DNA of 64,000 nt. Origin: Paludibacterium sp. B53371. Its GTDB lineage: Bacteria; Pseudomonadota; Gammaproteobacteria; Burkholderiales; Chromobacteriaceae. The notes beneath the pieces were generated by a model. It saw nothing but the letters and a program-made list of their open reading frames with translations, was not told where the DNA came from and searched no databases. Below are positions 34,271 to 43,193 of this stretch, piece by piece (the stretch's first letter is position 1; each line of letters opens with the position of its first letter). Both the position numbers and the translations under genes were made by a program. Where the stretch lies: NCBI RefSeq assembly GCF_018802765.1, contig NZ_CP069163.1, positions 1,736,001 through 1,800,000 on the forward strand, read 5' to 3'.

Positions 34271-34378
34271 TTCACCCCCGAAAAAAGCCCGTCCGCCTGA
34301 AACTATAAAACATTTGCATGAACTTAGCGGACTGCATATCTGTCCCTATAGTTTACGCCACAACAACGAGAGGAACGC

Positions 34379-35578
34379 ATGACCATCAACGTCGCCTCGC
34401 TCACCCTGCTCAATCCGCTGACCGCCCTGGGCATCATCCTGGCGCTCGGCATCCTGGGCGGACAACTCGCCCGCAAAAGCAGCACCATCCCGACCGTCAC
34501 CGGTTACATTGTCACCGGACTGATCATCGGCCCGCACGGGCTGGGCCTGATCAGCCAGCCCCTGATCGATGCCTCCGACCTGTTCGCCCAGCTGGCCCTC
34601 GGCATTGCACTGTTCGAACTCGGCCGGCGCATCGACCTGCACTGGCTGCGCCGCGAACGCATTCTGCTGCTGACTGCCCTGGGCAGCGCCGCCATCAGCT
34701 TCACCACCCTGCTGCTGGTCACCCCCGCCTTTGGCATGAGCCTCAGCGGCGCGGCACTGCTGGCCGCCCTGGCACTATCCTGCTCACCGGCCATCCTGCT
34801 GGAAGTCCTGCGCGAAAGCCGCGCCGAGGGCCAGGTCAGCGAGCGCCTGGTGGCCTGCGCCGGCATCGGCAATCTGCTGGCACTCACCGGCTACGGTCTG
34901 GTACTCGCCTGGGGACGCCAGGTCAGCGGACAAGCTGTCGAACAATGGTTGCTTCAGCCCGGCTGGCTGTTACTCGGCTCGGCCGCCATCGGCCTTGCCA
35001 GCGGCCTGGCGGCGATTCACCTCAACCGCTGGATCGGCGCCCAGTTCCGCGAAGCCCAGGAGGTGCTGCTGTTTGCACTCATCGCCCTGACCGTCGGCCT
35101 GTCGAGCGCCCTGCAGCTGCTGCCGGCACTGGCCCTGCTGATCTTCGGCCTCTCGACGCGCAATCTGCCGCATGGCTATGCCGTCGGCAGCCCCTGGGTC
35201 GTACGTCACAGCGTGGTGTTCTTTGCCGCACTGTTCGTCATCGCCGGCACCCGCCTCGATCTGCGCGTACTGAGCGAGCTATGGCCACTGGCGCTGCTGC
35301 TGGTCGCCCTGCGCAGCGGCGTACAGGTCGCGGTCGGCAGCCTGATGGCACACGCCAACGGACTGAGCCGCCGTCGCGGCGCCCTGATGGGCCTGGCGCT
35401 GATGCCGATGTCCGGCACCGCCAACCTGGCCCTGCTGTCTGCCAGCACCCTGCTGCCGCCCGGCGTCGGCACCATCCTGCCCCTCATCGTCGCCATGCTC
35501 TGCTTCACCGAACTGGCCGGCCCGCCCCTGACACAGCTGGCCCTGCGCCTCGCCGGCGAAACCAGCCAAACCCACTGA
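34379..35578 (+). CDS. CPA2-type cation:proton antiporter
   Basis: The 399-residue protein has about 12 hydrophobic helices and the Na+/H+ exchanger fold. It opens LGIILALGILGGQLARKSSTIPTV in the family style, with GYIVTGLIIGPHGLGLI and LALGIALFELGRRIDL following. No C-terminal RCK/TrkA domain is present, unlike KefB/KefC, so it lacks a cytoplasmic gate. Exported ion is unknown (K+ or Na+). AGAGGAACGC precedes the ATG. It leads a plus-strand run with ybdK, nudC and a FUSC gene. Confidence 0.88.
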   Translation: MTINVASLTLLNPLTALGIILALGILGGQLARKSSTIPTVTGYIVTGLIIGPHGLGLISQPLIDASDLFAQLALGIALFELGRRIDLHWLRRERILLLTALGSAAISFTTLLLVTPAFGMSLSGAALLAALALSCSPAILLEVLRESRAEGQVSERLVACAGIGNLLALTGYGLVLAWGRQVSGQAVEQWLLQPGWLLLGSAAIGLASGLAAIHLNRWIGAQFREAQEVLLFALIALTVGLSSALQLLPALALLIFGLSTRNLPHGYAVGSPWVVRHSVVFFAALFVIAGTRLDLRVLSELWPLALLLVALRSGVQVAVGSLMAHANGLSRRRGALMGLALMPMSGTANLALLSASTLLPPGVGTILPLIVAMLCFTELAGPPLTQLALRLAGETSQTH

Positions 35579-35594
35579 ACCTGAGGAGACGCCC

Positions 35595-36710
35595 ATGCTC
35601 GAATTCAAACCCAGCCAGCCCCTCACCCTCGGCGTGGAACTGGAACTGATGATCGTCAACCGCCGCGACTACAATCTGACGCGCGGCTCGGACGACCTGC
35701 TGACACTGCTGGACCGCCAGGCCCATGGCTACGACATCAAGCCGGAAATCACCCAGGGCATGATCGAAATCGCCACCGGCGTACATGAAGACCTGGGCAG
35801 CATGCGCCAAGAGCTGCACGCCATCCGCGAGCTCCTCAACCAGAGCGCCGAAAAGCTCAACCTCGGCCTGGCCGGGGGCGGCGCCCACCCCTTCCAGCGC
35901 TGGGGCGAGCAACGCATCTACCCCAAGGAACGCTACCAACTGGTATCCGAACTCTACGGCTACCTGGCCAAGCAGTTCACCGTCTTTGGCCAGCACATCC
36001 ACGTCGGCTGCCCGGATGGCGACAGCGCCGTGCGGCTGACACACTTTTTGTCGCGCTACATCCCGCACTTCATCGCCCTGTCAGCCTCCTCGCCGTTCTA
36101 TCAGGGCGCAGACACCCTGTTCCAGACGTCGCGCCTGTCCAGCGTCAACGCCTTTCCATTGTCCGGCTGCATGCCGCCGGTACAGAACTGGGACAGCTTC
36201 AATCACTATTTCGGCCAAATGCATGGCCTGGGCATCGTCGCCAGCATGAAAGACTTTTACTGGGATATTCGTCCCAAGCCGGAATTCGGCACCGTGGAAA
36301 TCCGCATCTGCGACACGCCGCTGACGCTGGGGCTCGCCCCGCTGCTGGCCGGCTATGCCCGCATGCTGGCCCATCACTGCCTGGAGACCAACTGGAATGC
36401 GATCGACAGTGCGCTGTACCTGCCTTACACCTACAACCGCTTCCAGGCCTGCCGTTTCGGTCTGGACGGCGACATCATCCCCGGCGGCGGGCAGCAGCGC
36501 CTGAGTCTGCTGGAGGACATGCTCGGCACCTTCGATCGCCTGAGCGACAGTGCGCAGGCACTCGGCCTGGAGGACTGCCGCCTGCAACTGCGCGAGCGCG
36601 TCGCCCGGCGCCAGAGCGACAGCGACTGGCTGCGCACCCGCTTCAACCTCAGCGGCTCACTGTCCGACACGGTGCGCCATCAAAGCGAGCGCTGGATGTA
36701 TGACGCCTGA
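35595..36710 (+). CDS. YbdK-type carboxylate-amine ligase (GCS2 family)
   Basis: The 371-residue protein matches the glutamate-cysteine ligase family 2 proteins: LTLGVELELMIVNRRDY at the start, KPEITQGMIEIATGVHED, GQHIHVGCPDGD and KPEFGTVEIRICDTP. YbdK has weak glutamate-cysteine ligase activity in vitro; the natural product is unsettled. TGAGGAGACGCC precedes the start. It is 16 bases after the antiporter and could be cotranscribed. Confidence 0.93.
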   Translation: MLEFKPSQPLTLGVELELMIVNRRDYNLTRGSDDLLTLLDRQAHGYDIKPEITQGMIEIATGVHEDLGSMRQELHAIRELLNQSAEKLNLGLAGGGAHPFQRWGEQRIYPKERYQLVSELYGYLAKQFTVFGQHIHVGCPDGDSAVRLTHFLSRYIPHFIALSASSPFYQGADTLFQTSRLSSVNAFPLSGCMPPVQNWDSFNHYFGQMHGLGIVASMKDFYWDIRPKPEFGTVEIRICDTPLTLGLAPLLAGYARMLAHHCLETNWNAIDSALYLPYTYNRFQACRFGLDGDIIPGGGQQRLSLLEDMLGTFDRLSDSAQALGLEDCRLQLRERVARRQSDSDWLRTRFNLSGSLSDTVRHQSERWMYDA

Positions 36711-36722
36711 GCATGGCGGCTT

Positions 36723-36751
36723 TTGATCCGCCAACCCGGGCTTGTTAGAAT
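36723..36751 (+). promoter_or_regulatory. probable nudC promoter
   Basis: TTGATC (36723-36728) and TAGAAT (36746-36751) are spaced by 17 bases. Transcription would begin near 36758, after an upstream in-frame TTG at 36742 but before the GTG at 36784, so it favours the GTG as the true start. Confidence 0.5.
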
Positions 36752-36783
36752 CAGCGCTTGATAAACAGATCGGGAATAGTCTG

Positions 36784-37584
36784 GTGAGCGCAAGCAACGG
36801 AGAACAACAAGCAGAAAACCACCCGGCACGCTGGTTCATCTGGCACGAAGGCCAGGTCCTGCTGCTGCAGGACCGCCTGCCCGACAGCGACCTCGGACTC
36901 TCTCTGACCGGCAGGCGCCACATCGGCACAGCAGACGGCCACGACTGCTACAGCGCCGAACTGGTCGGCCCGCCGCCCGCCGGCAGCCGCTGGACCGCTC
37001 TGCGCCCCCTGCTGGCCGAAGCCGACGAACCAATGCGTCAGGCGCTGGCGCGCGCGCGCCAGCTGCTGACCTTCGAGCGCGAACACCGCTTCTGCGGCCA
37101 CTGCGCCGGCCCCCTGCTGCAAAACAGCCACGACAGCGGCAAGCGTTGTCCTGCCTGCAATGCCCATTACTACCCCCGGCTGGCCCCGGCCATGATGGTG
37201 GCGATCACCCGGGGACGCCAGATCCTGCTGGCGCGCGCCCCGCATTTTGCCGAAGGGGTCTACAGTGCGCTGGCAGGCTTCGTCGAGCCCGGCGAAACGC
37301 TGGAGCAGTGCGTACACCGCGAGACCTTCGAAGAGGTCGGCGTGCGCATTCACAATCTGCGCTACGTCGCTTCACAGTCCTGGCCCTTCCCGCACTCGCT
37401 GATGCTGGCCTTTGTCGCCGACTACCTGGACGGCGACATCGTGCCGCAGGCCGGCGAAATCGAAGACGCGCAATGGTTTGACGTCGACCAGCTGCCGACG
37501 CTGCCATTTCGCGCCAGCATCGCCTGGTCGCTACTGCAGCACGTCATCCGGGAAATCCGGCAACAGCAGGCACAACCGGACTGA
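36784..37584 (+). CDS. nudC: NAD(H)/RNA-cap pyrophosphohydrolase NudC
   Basis: NudC hydrolyses NADH and removes NAD caps from RNA. The 266-residue protein has the four-cysteine zinc ribbon (CGHC near 102 and CPAC near 120), the Nudix box in GFVEPGETLEQCVHRETFEE, and the family tag SQSWPFPHSLML, where the usual SQPWPFP has Ser for Pro. GTG at 36784 is chosen because the best promoter ends between it and the earlier TTG. The FUSC gene follows after six bases. Confidence 0.95.
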   Translation: MSASNGEQQAENHPARWFIWHEGQVLLLQDRLPDSDLGLSLTGRRHIGTADGHDCYSAELVGPPPAGSRWTALRPLLAEADEPMRQALARARQLLTFEREHRFCGHCAGPLLQNSHDSGKRCPACNAHYYPRLAPAMMVAITRGRQILLARAPHFAEGVYSALAGFVEPGETLEQCVHRETFEEVGVRIHNLRYVASQSWPFPHSLMLAFVADYLDGDIVPQAGEIEDAQWFDVDQLPTLPFRASIAWSLLQHVIREIRQQQAQPD

Positions 37585-37590
37585 TCGCGC

Positions 37591-38604
37591 ATGGACCTTC
37601 GCCGCCAACTCAACCACTGGCTACACCCGCGCTTCCGCTACCACCAGCTGGCGGTGATTCATGGCCTGCGCCTGGCCCTGGCCTTCCTCACCGCCAGACT
37701 GATCGGCGAGCTCCTCAATGAGCCCCACGCGGTCTGGATGACGGTGACGGTCGCCGTCGTCATGGGCAGCCTGCCCCATACCGGCAGCATCGTGGAAAAA
37801 GGCAAACAAAGACTGATCGGCACCACGCTGGGAGCGCTGGGCGGCTTTCTGGTGATCTTCCTGACCCACAACTTCCCCCCGCTGGCCTCGCTGGCGATTC
37901 TGGCCATCATCGGCTACGGCGGCTTCTGGGCGGTGCGCGGCGGTGGCTACATCGCCCTGCTCACCTGTATCACCCTGGCCATCGTCTCGACCAACAGCAG
38001 CTTCGACGTCGGCCTGTGGCGGATGGTCAATGTCTATGCCGGTGTAGTGCTGGCCATCGCATTCGGCATGCTCTTCCCGGAGCGCGCACGAGACCACTGG
38101 AGCTTCATGCTGGAAGAAAGCCTGGAGGGGATCAGCTGGTTGTATCGGGAAATGAATGCCAGCGGCGAATACAACAGCACGCTGGCGGAGGGCCTGGCCA
38201 GCCGGCACACCAAGATGCGCGAGCTGATTGCCGCCGTGGCTCGCGAAACCCGGCTTGGCAACAAGGCGTTGAAAGCCATCCTCAGTCAGCTGCACCATGC
38301 GCGCATCACGATCGAATTCCTCGCCAGCGAGGCCAGCGACCCGCAGCGCACGCCCGACAGCTCGGTAGAATCGGGGCACGACCGGGTGGTTGCCGCCCTG
38401 CAGCGGCTGGCACAGCAATTTGACATTCCGGCTGGCGACTTTCCGCCGCCAGCCATCCCCCCCAGCCCGCAGCAAGCCTGGCTGAACCTTACCCTGGCAC
38501 GCCATCTGGAGGCGCTGGCGGAGACGCTGGACGACGCCCTGCCCAAGCTGCGCGGCGAAGGCAACGGCCTGCCGTTCGCCACGCCGCGCCTGCCTGGACA
38601 ATGA
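37591..38604 (+). CDS. FUSC-family membrane protein
   Basis: A 337-residue protein with about six hydrophobic segments in its first 170 residues (LRLALAFLTARLIGEL, VWMTVTVAVVMGSLPHTG, TTLGALGGFLVIFLTH and others) and a soluble helical C-terminal half. The HAVWMTVTVAVVMG motif marks the FUSC superfamily. It is half the size of the FUSC protein at 10345 and probably needs to dimerise. It follows nudC by six bases. Confidence 0.9.
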   Translation: MDLRRQLNHWLHPRFRYHQLAVIHGLRLALAFLTARLIGELLNEPHAVWMTVTVAVVMGSLPHTGSIVEKGKQRLIGTTLGALGGFLVIFLTHNFPPLASLAILAIIGYGGFWAVRGGGYIALLTCITLAIVSTNSSFDVGLWRMVNVYAGVVLAIAFGMLFPERARDHWSFMLEESLEGISWLYREMNASGEYNSTLAEGLASRHTKMRELIAAVARETRLGNKALKAILSQLHHARITIEFLASEASDPQRTPDSSVESGHDRVVAALQRLAQQFDIPAGDFPPPAIPPSPQQAWLNLTLARHLEALAETLDDALPKLRGEGNGLPFATPRLPGQ

Positions 38605-38605
38605 C

Positions 38606-38626
38606 CACCGGGGTCAGACCGGTGAT
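38606..38626. terminator. short bidirectional hairpin
   Basis: CACCGG (38606-38611) and CCGGTG (38619-38624) flank the loop GGTCAGA between the convergent FUSC and yajQ genes; ATTTAAT follows. The stem is short, so the call is weak. Confidence 0.4.
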
Positions 38627-39112
38627 TTAATCGCGGAAATTATTGAACTGAATCGGGAAGTCGGTAATTTCCTTGCGCATCAGCGCAATGCATTCCTGCA
38701 GAATGTCGCGCTTGGCGCCGCTGACCCGTACGGCCTCACCCTGGATACTGGCCTGCACCTTGAGCTTCGAGTCCTTGATCAGGCGGACGATCTTCTTCGA
38801 CAGCTCGGTCTCGATCCCTTCGCGAACCGTGATCGCCTGCTTCACCTTGTTACCACTGACCTTTTCCAGCTTGCCATGATCCAGGCAGCGCACATCCACC
38901 CCGCGCTTGGCCAGCTTGCCAAGCAGGATGTCCTTGACCTGATCCAGCTGAAACTCGGCATCGGCAAACAAGGTCAGCACCTTGTCACTGGCCTCGATAC
39001 GCGCATCGCTGCCTTTGAAATCATAACGCGTGGAGACTTCCTTGTTGGCCTGGTCCACCGCATTGCGCACTTCCACCTGATTGACTTCAGAAACGATATC
39101 GAATGACGGCAT
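38627..39112 (-). CDS. yajQ: YajQ-family cyclic-di-GMP/nucleotide-binding protein
   Basis: The 161-residue protein opens [20 protein letters not shown] and includes [14 protein letters not shown], both typical of YajQ, and ends in [10 protein letters not shown]. It has two ferredoxin-like domains. Homologues bind c-di-GMP in Xanthomonas and Pseudomonas and alter transcription by partnering a LysR regulator. The start at 39112 leaves out three upstream codons that are not conserved. Confidence 0.95.
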   Translation of the reverse strand: MPSFDIVSEVNQVEVRNAVDQANKEVSTRYDFKGSDARIEASDKVLTLFADAEFQLDQVKDILLGKLAKRGVDVRCLDHGKLEKVSGNKVKQAITVREGIETELSKKIVRLIKDSKLKVQASIQGEAVRVSGAKRDILQECIALMRKEITDFPIQFNNFRD

Positions 39113-39197
39113 GATACTCACTTGTCAGTTAGCACTAAACCGCCAAATTTTAGAGACCAAGGGGCCTGCTGTCACCCGACACATCAATAAAAATCGA

Positions 39198-39225
39198 TTG
39201 GAATAGACCAATCTCATTTGATAAT
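39198..39225 (+). promoter_or_regulatory. probable tdk promoter
   Basis: TTGGAA (39198-39203) and GATAAT (39220-39225) are spaced by 16 bases. ATTGG-N6-CCAAT (39197-39212) overlaps the minus-35 box and may be an operator. The leader to the tdk start would be about 30 bases. Confidence 0.4.
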
Positions 39226-39261
39226 ATCTCGCCCCAGCTGAACTTCCCGGACCCACGCATC

Positions 39262-39819
39262 ATGGCCAAGCTTTTTTTCCGCTACGCGGCAATGAACAGC
39301 GGCAAAAGCACCCTGCTACTGCAAATCGCCAATAATTACGAAAGTCTGGGGATGAGCGTCACCCTGTACACAGCGGCCATCGATGACCGCTATGGCAGCG
39401 GCAAGATCACCTCGCGGCTCGACATTCAGCGCGACGCCCTGACCTTCGACGATCAACTGGACTTCTTTGCCCTGCCGCTGACGCAAACCGCCTGCCTGCT
39501 GATTGACGAGGCGCAGTTTCTGACCCCGCAGCAAGTCACCCAACTGCACCGTCTGGCCCACCTGCGCAATATCCCGGTGATCTGCTTCGGCCTGCGCTCG
39601 GACTTTCAGGGCCAACCCTTCCCCGGCTCGGCCCACCTGCTGACCCTCGCTGAGGACCTGGAGGAAATCCGCACCATCTGCCTGTGCGGCCGCAAGGCCA
39701 CCATGCATCTGCGGGTCGACAGCCAGGGCAAACGCATTGTCGATGGGCCGCAAATCGAAATCGGCAGCGAGGCGCGTTACCGCTCTGTCTGCGCCAAGTG
39801 CTTCTATAAAGCGCAATAA
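39262..39819 (+). CDS. tdk: thymidine kinase
   Basis: Tdk phosphorylates thymidine for salvage. The 185-residue type II enzyme has the P-loop in AAMNSGKSTLLLQ, LLIDEAQFLTPQQV (Walker B with catalytic Glu), and a zinc lasso with CLCG and C-terminal CAKC. YRSVCAKCFYKAQ closes it. The start at 39262 matches the family. Confidence 0.98.
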   Translation: MAKLFFRYAAMNSGKSTLLLQIANNYESLGMSVTLYTAAIDDRYGSGKITSRLDIQRDALTFDDQLDFFALPLTQTACLLIDEAQFLTPQQVTQLHRLAHLRNIPVICFGLRSDFQGQPFPGSAHLLTLAEDLEEIRTICLCGRKATMHLRVDSQGKRIVDGPQIEIGSEARYRSVCAKCFYKAQ

Positions 39820-39857
39820 GCAGACGCCGTGCAGTGCTCGGCGCCTGCCGGCCCGGC

Positions 39858-41237
39858 TCACGCACCAGGCTGAATCGGCTGCATGGTCAAGTACACACGC
39901 TTGCTCTCGGGCAAGCGTGCCACCAACTGATCCAGTGGCATATCGGTAAAGTCACATTCCGGCACCGCCAATCCGTCAGCAAAATGGTTGCTGGCAAAAT
40001 TCGCCAAGAACTCACCGCCAATATTTCTATTGGTGGTGCTCACCCGACAACGGTGGTCATCCATGGCATCAAACAGGTTGTCAAACACCAGAAAATCCTT
40101 CACCTCGATATGCTTGTCTGCCGTATCAGTAAAATTCTGCCAGTAACCAATGCCACCGCGCTCGATCTGATTATTAAAGAAATAGCTGTCATCCATCAGC
40201 ATGGTGGCACTATTGTCGTAACTGCGCGCCACCACTGAAATGTGATCGAGGTAATTGGCGGCAAAAGTCAGGCCCTGAGCATTGCGAAATTTCAAGCCGC
40301 CCGACTCATCATCCGGCCAGCCGGCAAAGTAATTCTGATAAACATCTACATTGTTGTACTGCTTGATATAGACGTTATGGTCACGACCAAGCTCGTACTT
40401 GCCAGTAAGCGGATTGAGCAGCAAGGGTAAATCATTGCCGGCAAAGAAGTTGCGGCGGAAGGTGGAATTGCTCAAACCATCCGTGGCATACCAGCCATTG
40501 ATGAAGTTGCCTTGATCCGGCAGCATGACCAGCCCGCCGGCTCGGGCCGACGCCTGTATCCGGGTGATCAGGGCATCCGTCTCGCTGTCCAGATAAGCGG
40601 CAGCCTTCGCCTGATTGGCGGCATCGCCAAGATAATTACCCTCGATCAGGGTGGACACATTGCGATAAGTACTCAGGGCGCTGCCGGGGTGTGCACTGTC
40701 CCGCATAAAGACGTTGCCAATCACCTGATAGGGCACATGGGCAACGGATAACTGCTCGGCGCCGACCGTATTGAGGAACGCGTCATGGCTGATCGCAATC
40801 CGCGCCTTGCGGTTACCATAAAAATCCACCACGACATTATCAAAGACCATGTCGCGGATCGTCAGATCCGTCACGGGGACGGAGTAGTTTTGCTCCCCTA
40901 CCTTGGGAGAGCGTTCAGTGCTGACACTGCGAAAAATGGTCAATCCCGCTTCTGAGCCGACCATGCTCATATAAGACCCAAGGACCAAATCGCCTTCAAT
41001 GCGATATACCCCGCTCGGGAAATACACGCCTTCATGCTGACTGGCAGCTGTGGTGAGCGCGGCCATGATCTTTTCACGCTGATCCTCATCCGCATTCGCC
41101 ACCACGCCCAGATCCAGCGCACAGCGCAAGGCGCCCCTGTCCACAGGCATCGTCTCCGAACCACACTGGGCTGCCCATACCTCTTGCAGATTCAGCACCC
41201 CACCTAATAAACAAGCAACCAGCCACCATTTACGCAT
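39858..41237 (-). CDS. secreted right-handed beta-helix protein
   Basis: The 459-residue protein has a signal peptide (MRKWWLVACLLGGVLNLQEV, cleavage after WAA near 23). After about 60 residues (GVYFPSGVYRIEG) it shows the pattern of right-handed beta-helix enzymes acting on polysaccharides: repeated N-rich turns such as ALSTYRNVSTLIEGNYLG, STFRRNFFAGN, VDVYQNYFAG and LTFAANYLD. Pectate or alginate lyases and C5-epimerases share this fold; I cannot identify catalytic residues. Sampled segments are 37-52% GC against about 60% for the surroundings, suggesting later acquisition. It stands alone between tdk and a transporter. Confidence 0.75.
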   Translation of the reverse strand: MRKWWLVACLLGGVLNLQEVWAAQCGSETMPVDRGALRCALDLGVVANADEDQREKIMAALTTAASQHEGVYFPSGVYRIEGDLVLGSYMSMVGSEAGLTIFRSVSTERSPKVGEQNYSVPVTDLTIRDMVFDNVVVDFYGNRKARIAISHDAFLNTVGAEQLSVAHVPYQVIGNVFMRDSAHPGSALSTYRNVSTLIEGNYLGDAANQAKAAAYLDSETDALITRIQASARAGGLVMLPDQGNFINGWYATDGLSNSTFRRNFFAGNDLPLLLNPLTGKYELGRDHNVYIKQYNNVDVYQNYFAGWPDDESGGLKFRNAQGLTFAANYLDHISVVARSYDNSATMLMDDSYFFNNQIERGGIGYWQNFTDTADKHIEVKDFLVFDNLFDAMDDHRCRVSTTNRNIGGEFLANFASNHFADGLAVPECDFTDMPLDQLVARLPESKRVYLTMQPIQPGA

Positions 41238-41317
41238 TACACATCATCCGGATAAAACCCGGAATGTATCGCACCACACCCAGAGCGCTCTTCGGGCGTA
41301 GTCTTAAAATGACAGAC

Positions 41318-41347
41318 AAAAAAAATGCCCCTTCAGAAAGGGGCATT
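41318..41347 (-). terminator. intrinsic terminator of the peptide transporter gene
   Basis: In the message AATGCCCCTT and AAGGGGCATT form a perfect 10-bp stem around TCTG, followed by a run of eight T (plus-strand A run 41318-41325). It lies 24 bases past the transporter stop. Confidence 0.9.
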
Positions 41348-41370
41348 GGATTTGATACGGGCAAAGAACG

Positions 41371-42885
41371 TCAGGCACGCTGCTCCGCCAGCGCCGCATC
41401 ATCGTCGGCCGCAGCGACCGGCTGCGCTTCATTGATCAGACGACGCAGGAAAGGAATCAGCAGCAACAGCAGCACACCGGTCACCACCGAGCCCCAGCCC
41501 AGCTGGCTGAACACTGAACTGAAGCCAGGATTGGTCGCCACCGGCGTCGAGCCGATATTCTGCGGCATCATGCCGGAAATGTAGCTGGCCAGAACCGAAG
41601 CCACCCCGGTCACCATCATCCAGCAGCCCATCATCACCCCCTGATAGCGCGACGGGGCCAGCTTGCCGATCATGGCGTAGCCGATCGGCGAAATCAGCAG
41701 TTCGCCGATGCTTTGCAGCAGATAGCTCAGGGCAATCCACTTGAAGGCCACCAGACCATCTGCGCCGGCCAGCGAAATCCCGATCGGCAGCACCAGCATA
41801 CCCAGCCCCATGCAGAACAGCGAGGCGGCAAACTGCAGCGGAATATCGATCTTGCTGCCACGCTGGCGCATGCGATTGAACAACCAGGCCATCAGCGGGC
41901 CACCGACCACAATCACCAGCGTATTGATGTTCTGGATCCATTGCGGTGCAACCTGAATCCCCCAGACATTGAGATTGATATTGTGTTCGGAGAACAGCAT
42001 CAACCCCATGGGCGCCAACTGATACAGCGACCAGAACACCAGAGAGCCCAGCGCCAGGATCAGATAGGCCGCCATGCGCTTCTTTTCACCACGATGCGGG
42101 TGACGCAGGGTCAGCATCGACAGCCAGGCCAGCACCACCAGGCCCAGGACAATCACCGAAGAGTTGGTCAGCTCGGTATGTGTCAGCAGAATGCGGATGA
42201 CCGGCACCAGCAGCACCAGCACCGCCAGGCCCGCGGCCATGCGCAGGAAGAAAGGTCGTCCGCTGGCCAGCTTCAGCGGTGTGCTGATATCCGCCAGGAT
42301 GCGCCAGCACAGCAGGGAAATCACAATCGCCAGCACATTGCCGATCGTGGCAAACAGGAACAGCGAGTGATAGTCACCCGACAGCTGGTAGTAGCCCGCA
42401 ACGGTAAAACCAAGGAAAAACCCCAGATTCATGCCAGCGTAATTCCACAGAAACGCGCTTTCGCGGCGCTCGTCATCGGGAGAAAAACGCTGGGTCAGCA
42501 TCATGTTCAGGCAGGTCACGTTCAAACCACTGCCGGTCAGGAACATGGCCAGCCCCCAGTACAGGCCGGGCACCCCCATTTCGGCAATCAGATAGCAGCC
42601 AAAGACCTGCAACACCATGCCGAGAACAAACAAATTTCGGTTACTGAGAAAGCGACCGCCAAGATACCCGCCAAACATGTGCAAGCCGTAATTGAAAGCC
42701 CCGAAGACCCCCATCATGGCATTGGCTTTATCCTCGCTGAAACCCAGCCGCTTGGTGGCATAAAGCACCAGGGTCGAATACAACACGGCAAAACCCAGCG
42801 TGGCAAACATCTGGATGAAAAACAGCGCGACCGAACCACCGCTGGCGGTTCCGGCAGGCGACGGACTCTGTTGGGAAGGGCTCAA
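41371..42885 (-). CDS. POT-family proton-dependent oligopeptide transporter
   Basis: The transporter of about 504 residues has 12-14 hydrophobic helices and POT signatures: GVFGAFNYGLHMFGGYLGGR and the ESAFLWNYAGMNLGFFLG region. A lysine-rich cytoplasmic turn (HPHRGEKKRM) links the halves. Substrates are di- and tripeptides with protons. The TTG at 42885 is taken as start because AGGTGA lies four bases before it; a GTG eleven codons upstream (42918) without a ribosome site is the alternative. A strong terminator follows. Confidence 0.92.
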   Translation of the reverse strand: MSPSQQSPSPAGTASGGSVALFFIQMFATLGFAVLYSTLVLYATKRLGFSEDKANAMMGVFGAFNYGLHMFGGYLGGRFLSNRNLFVLGMVLQVFGCYLIAEMGVPGLYWGLAMFLTGSGLNVTCLNMMLTQRFSPDDERRESAFLWNYAGMNLGFFLGFTVAGYYQLSGDYHSLFLFATIGNVLAIVISLLCWRILADISTPLKLASGRPFFLRMAAGLAVLVLLVPVIRILLTHTELTNSSVIVLGLVVLAWLSMLTLRHPHRGEKKRMAAYLILALGSLVFWSLYQLAPMGLMLFSEHNINLNVWGIQVAPQWIQNINTLVIVVGGPLMAWLFNRMRQRGSKIDIPLQFAASLFCMGLGMLVLPIGISLAGADGLVAFKWIALSYLLQSIGELLISPIGYAMIGKLAPSRYQGVMMGCWMMVTGVASVLASYISGMMPQNIGSTPVATNPGFSSVFSQLGWGSVVTGVLLLLLIPFLRRLINEAQPVAAADDDAALAEQRA

Positions 42886-43193
42886 GATATCACCTATATG
42901 TTCTTGATTGACACACACTCACGAGGCGTAAAACCAGGATTTGAGCGACCGTGGAAATTTGAATATGGATCAGCATCCTGCAATGAGGCTTGCATAGAAA
43001 TATCAAACTACGGAATTTTATGCCATACATTTTACAAAAAATGGCTAGGAAGAATCTCATTCCTTCCAAGTATTGACATTATTCTCATTTATCATGGCAT
43101 GAAAAAACAATTACTTATCGCGCATCTCCCCCCTCACGCACTGGACACGCCGGAGGCAACACGTACACTGCTGCGTGAACAAAGGAGACCCGC
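42886..43193. other. AT-rich intergenic region, transporter and LysE promoters
   Basis: About 300 bases without a convincing gene; GC is well below that of the flanks. TTGACA occurs at 43073 without a well-spaced minus-10. A short open frame that runs through the area on the plus strand has no Shine-Dalgarno and no recognisable family. AT-rich ATTATTCTCATTT near 43078 resembles half of an iron-box but is not a full match. Confidence 0.3.

Noticed and set aside
34318-35649. 443-codon frame overlapping the antiporter in another register
   Set aside because: Arg/Pro-rich composition without hydrophobic segments; the antiporter frame has 12 helices and family motifs.
43073-43095. Possible Fur box or promoter before the LysE gene
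   Set aside because: TTGACA is present but no minus-10 at proper spacing, and the ATTATTCTCATTT run matches the iron box poorly.
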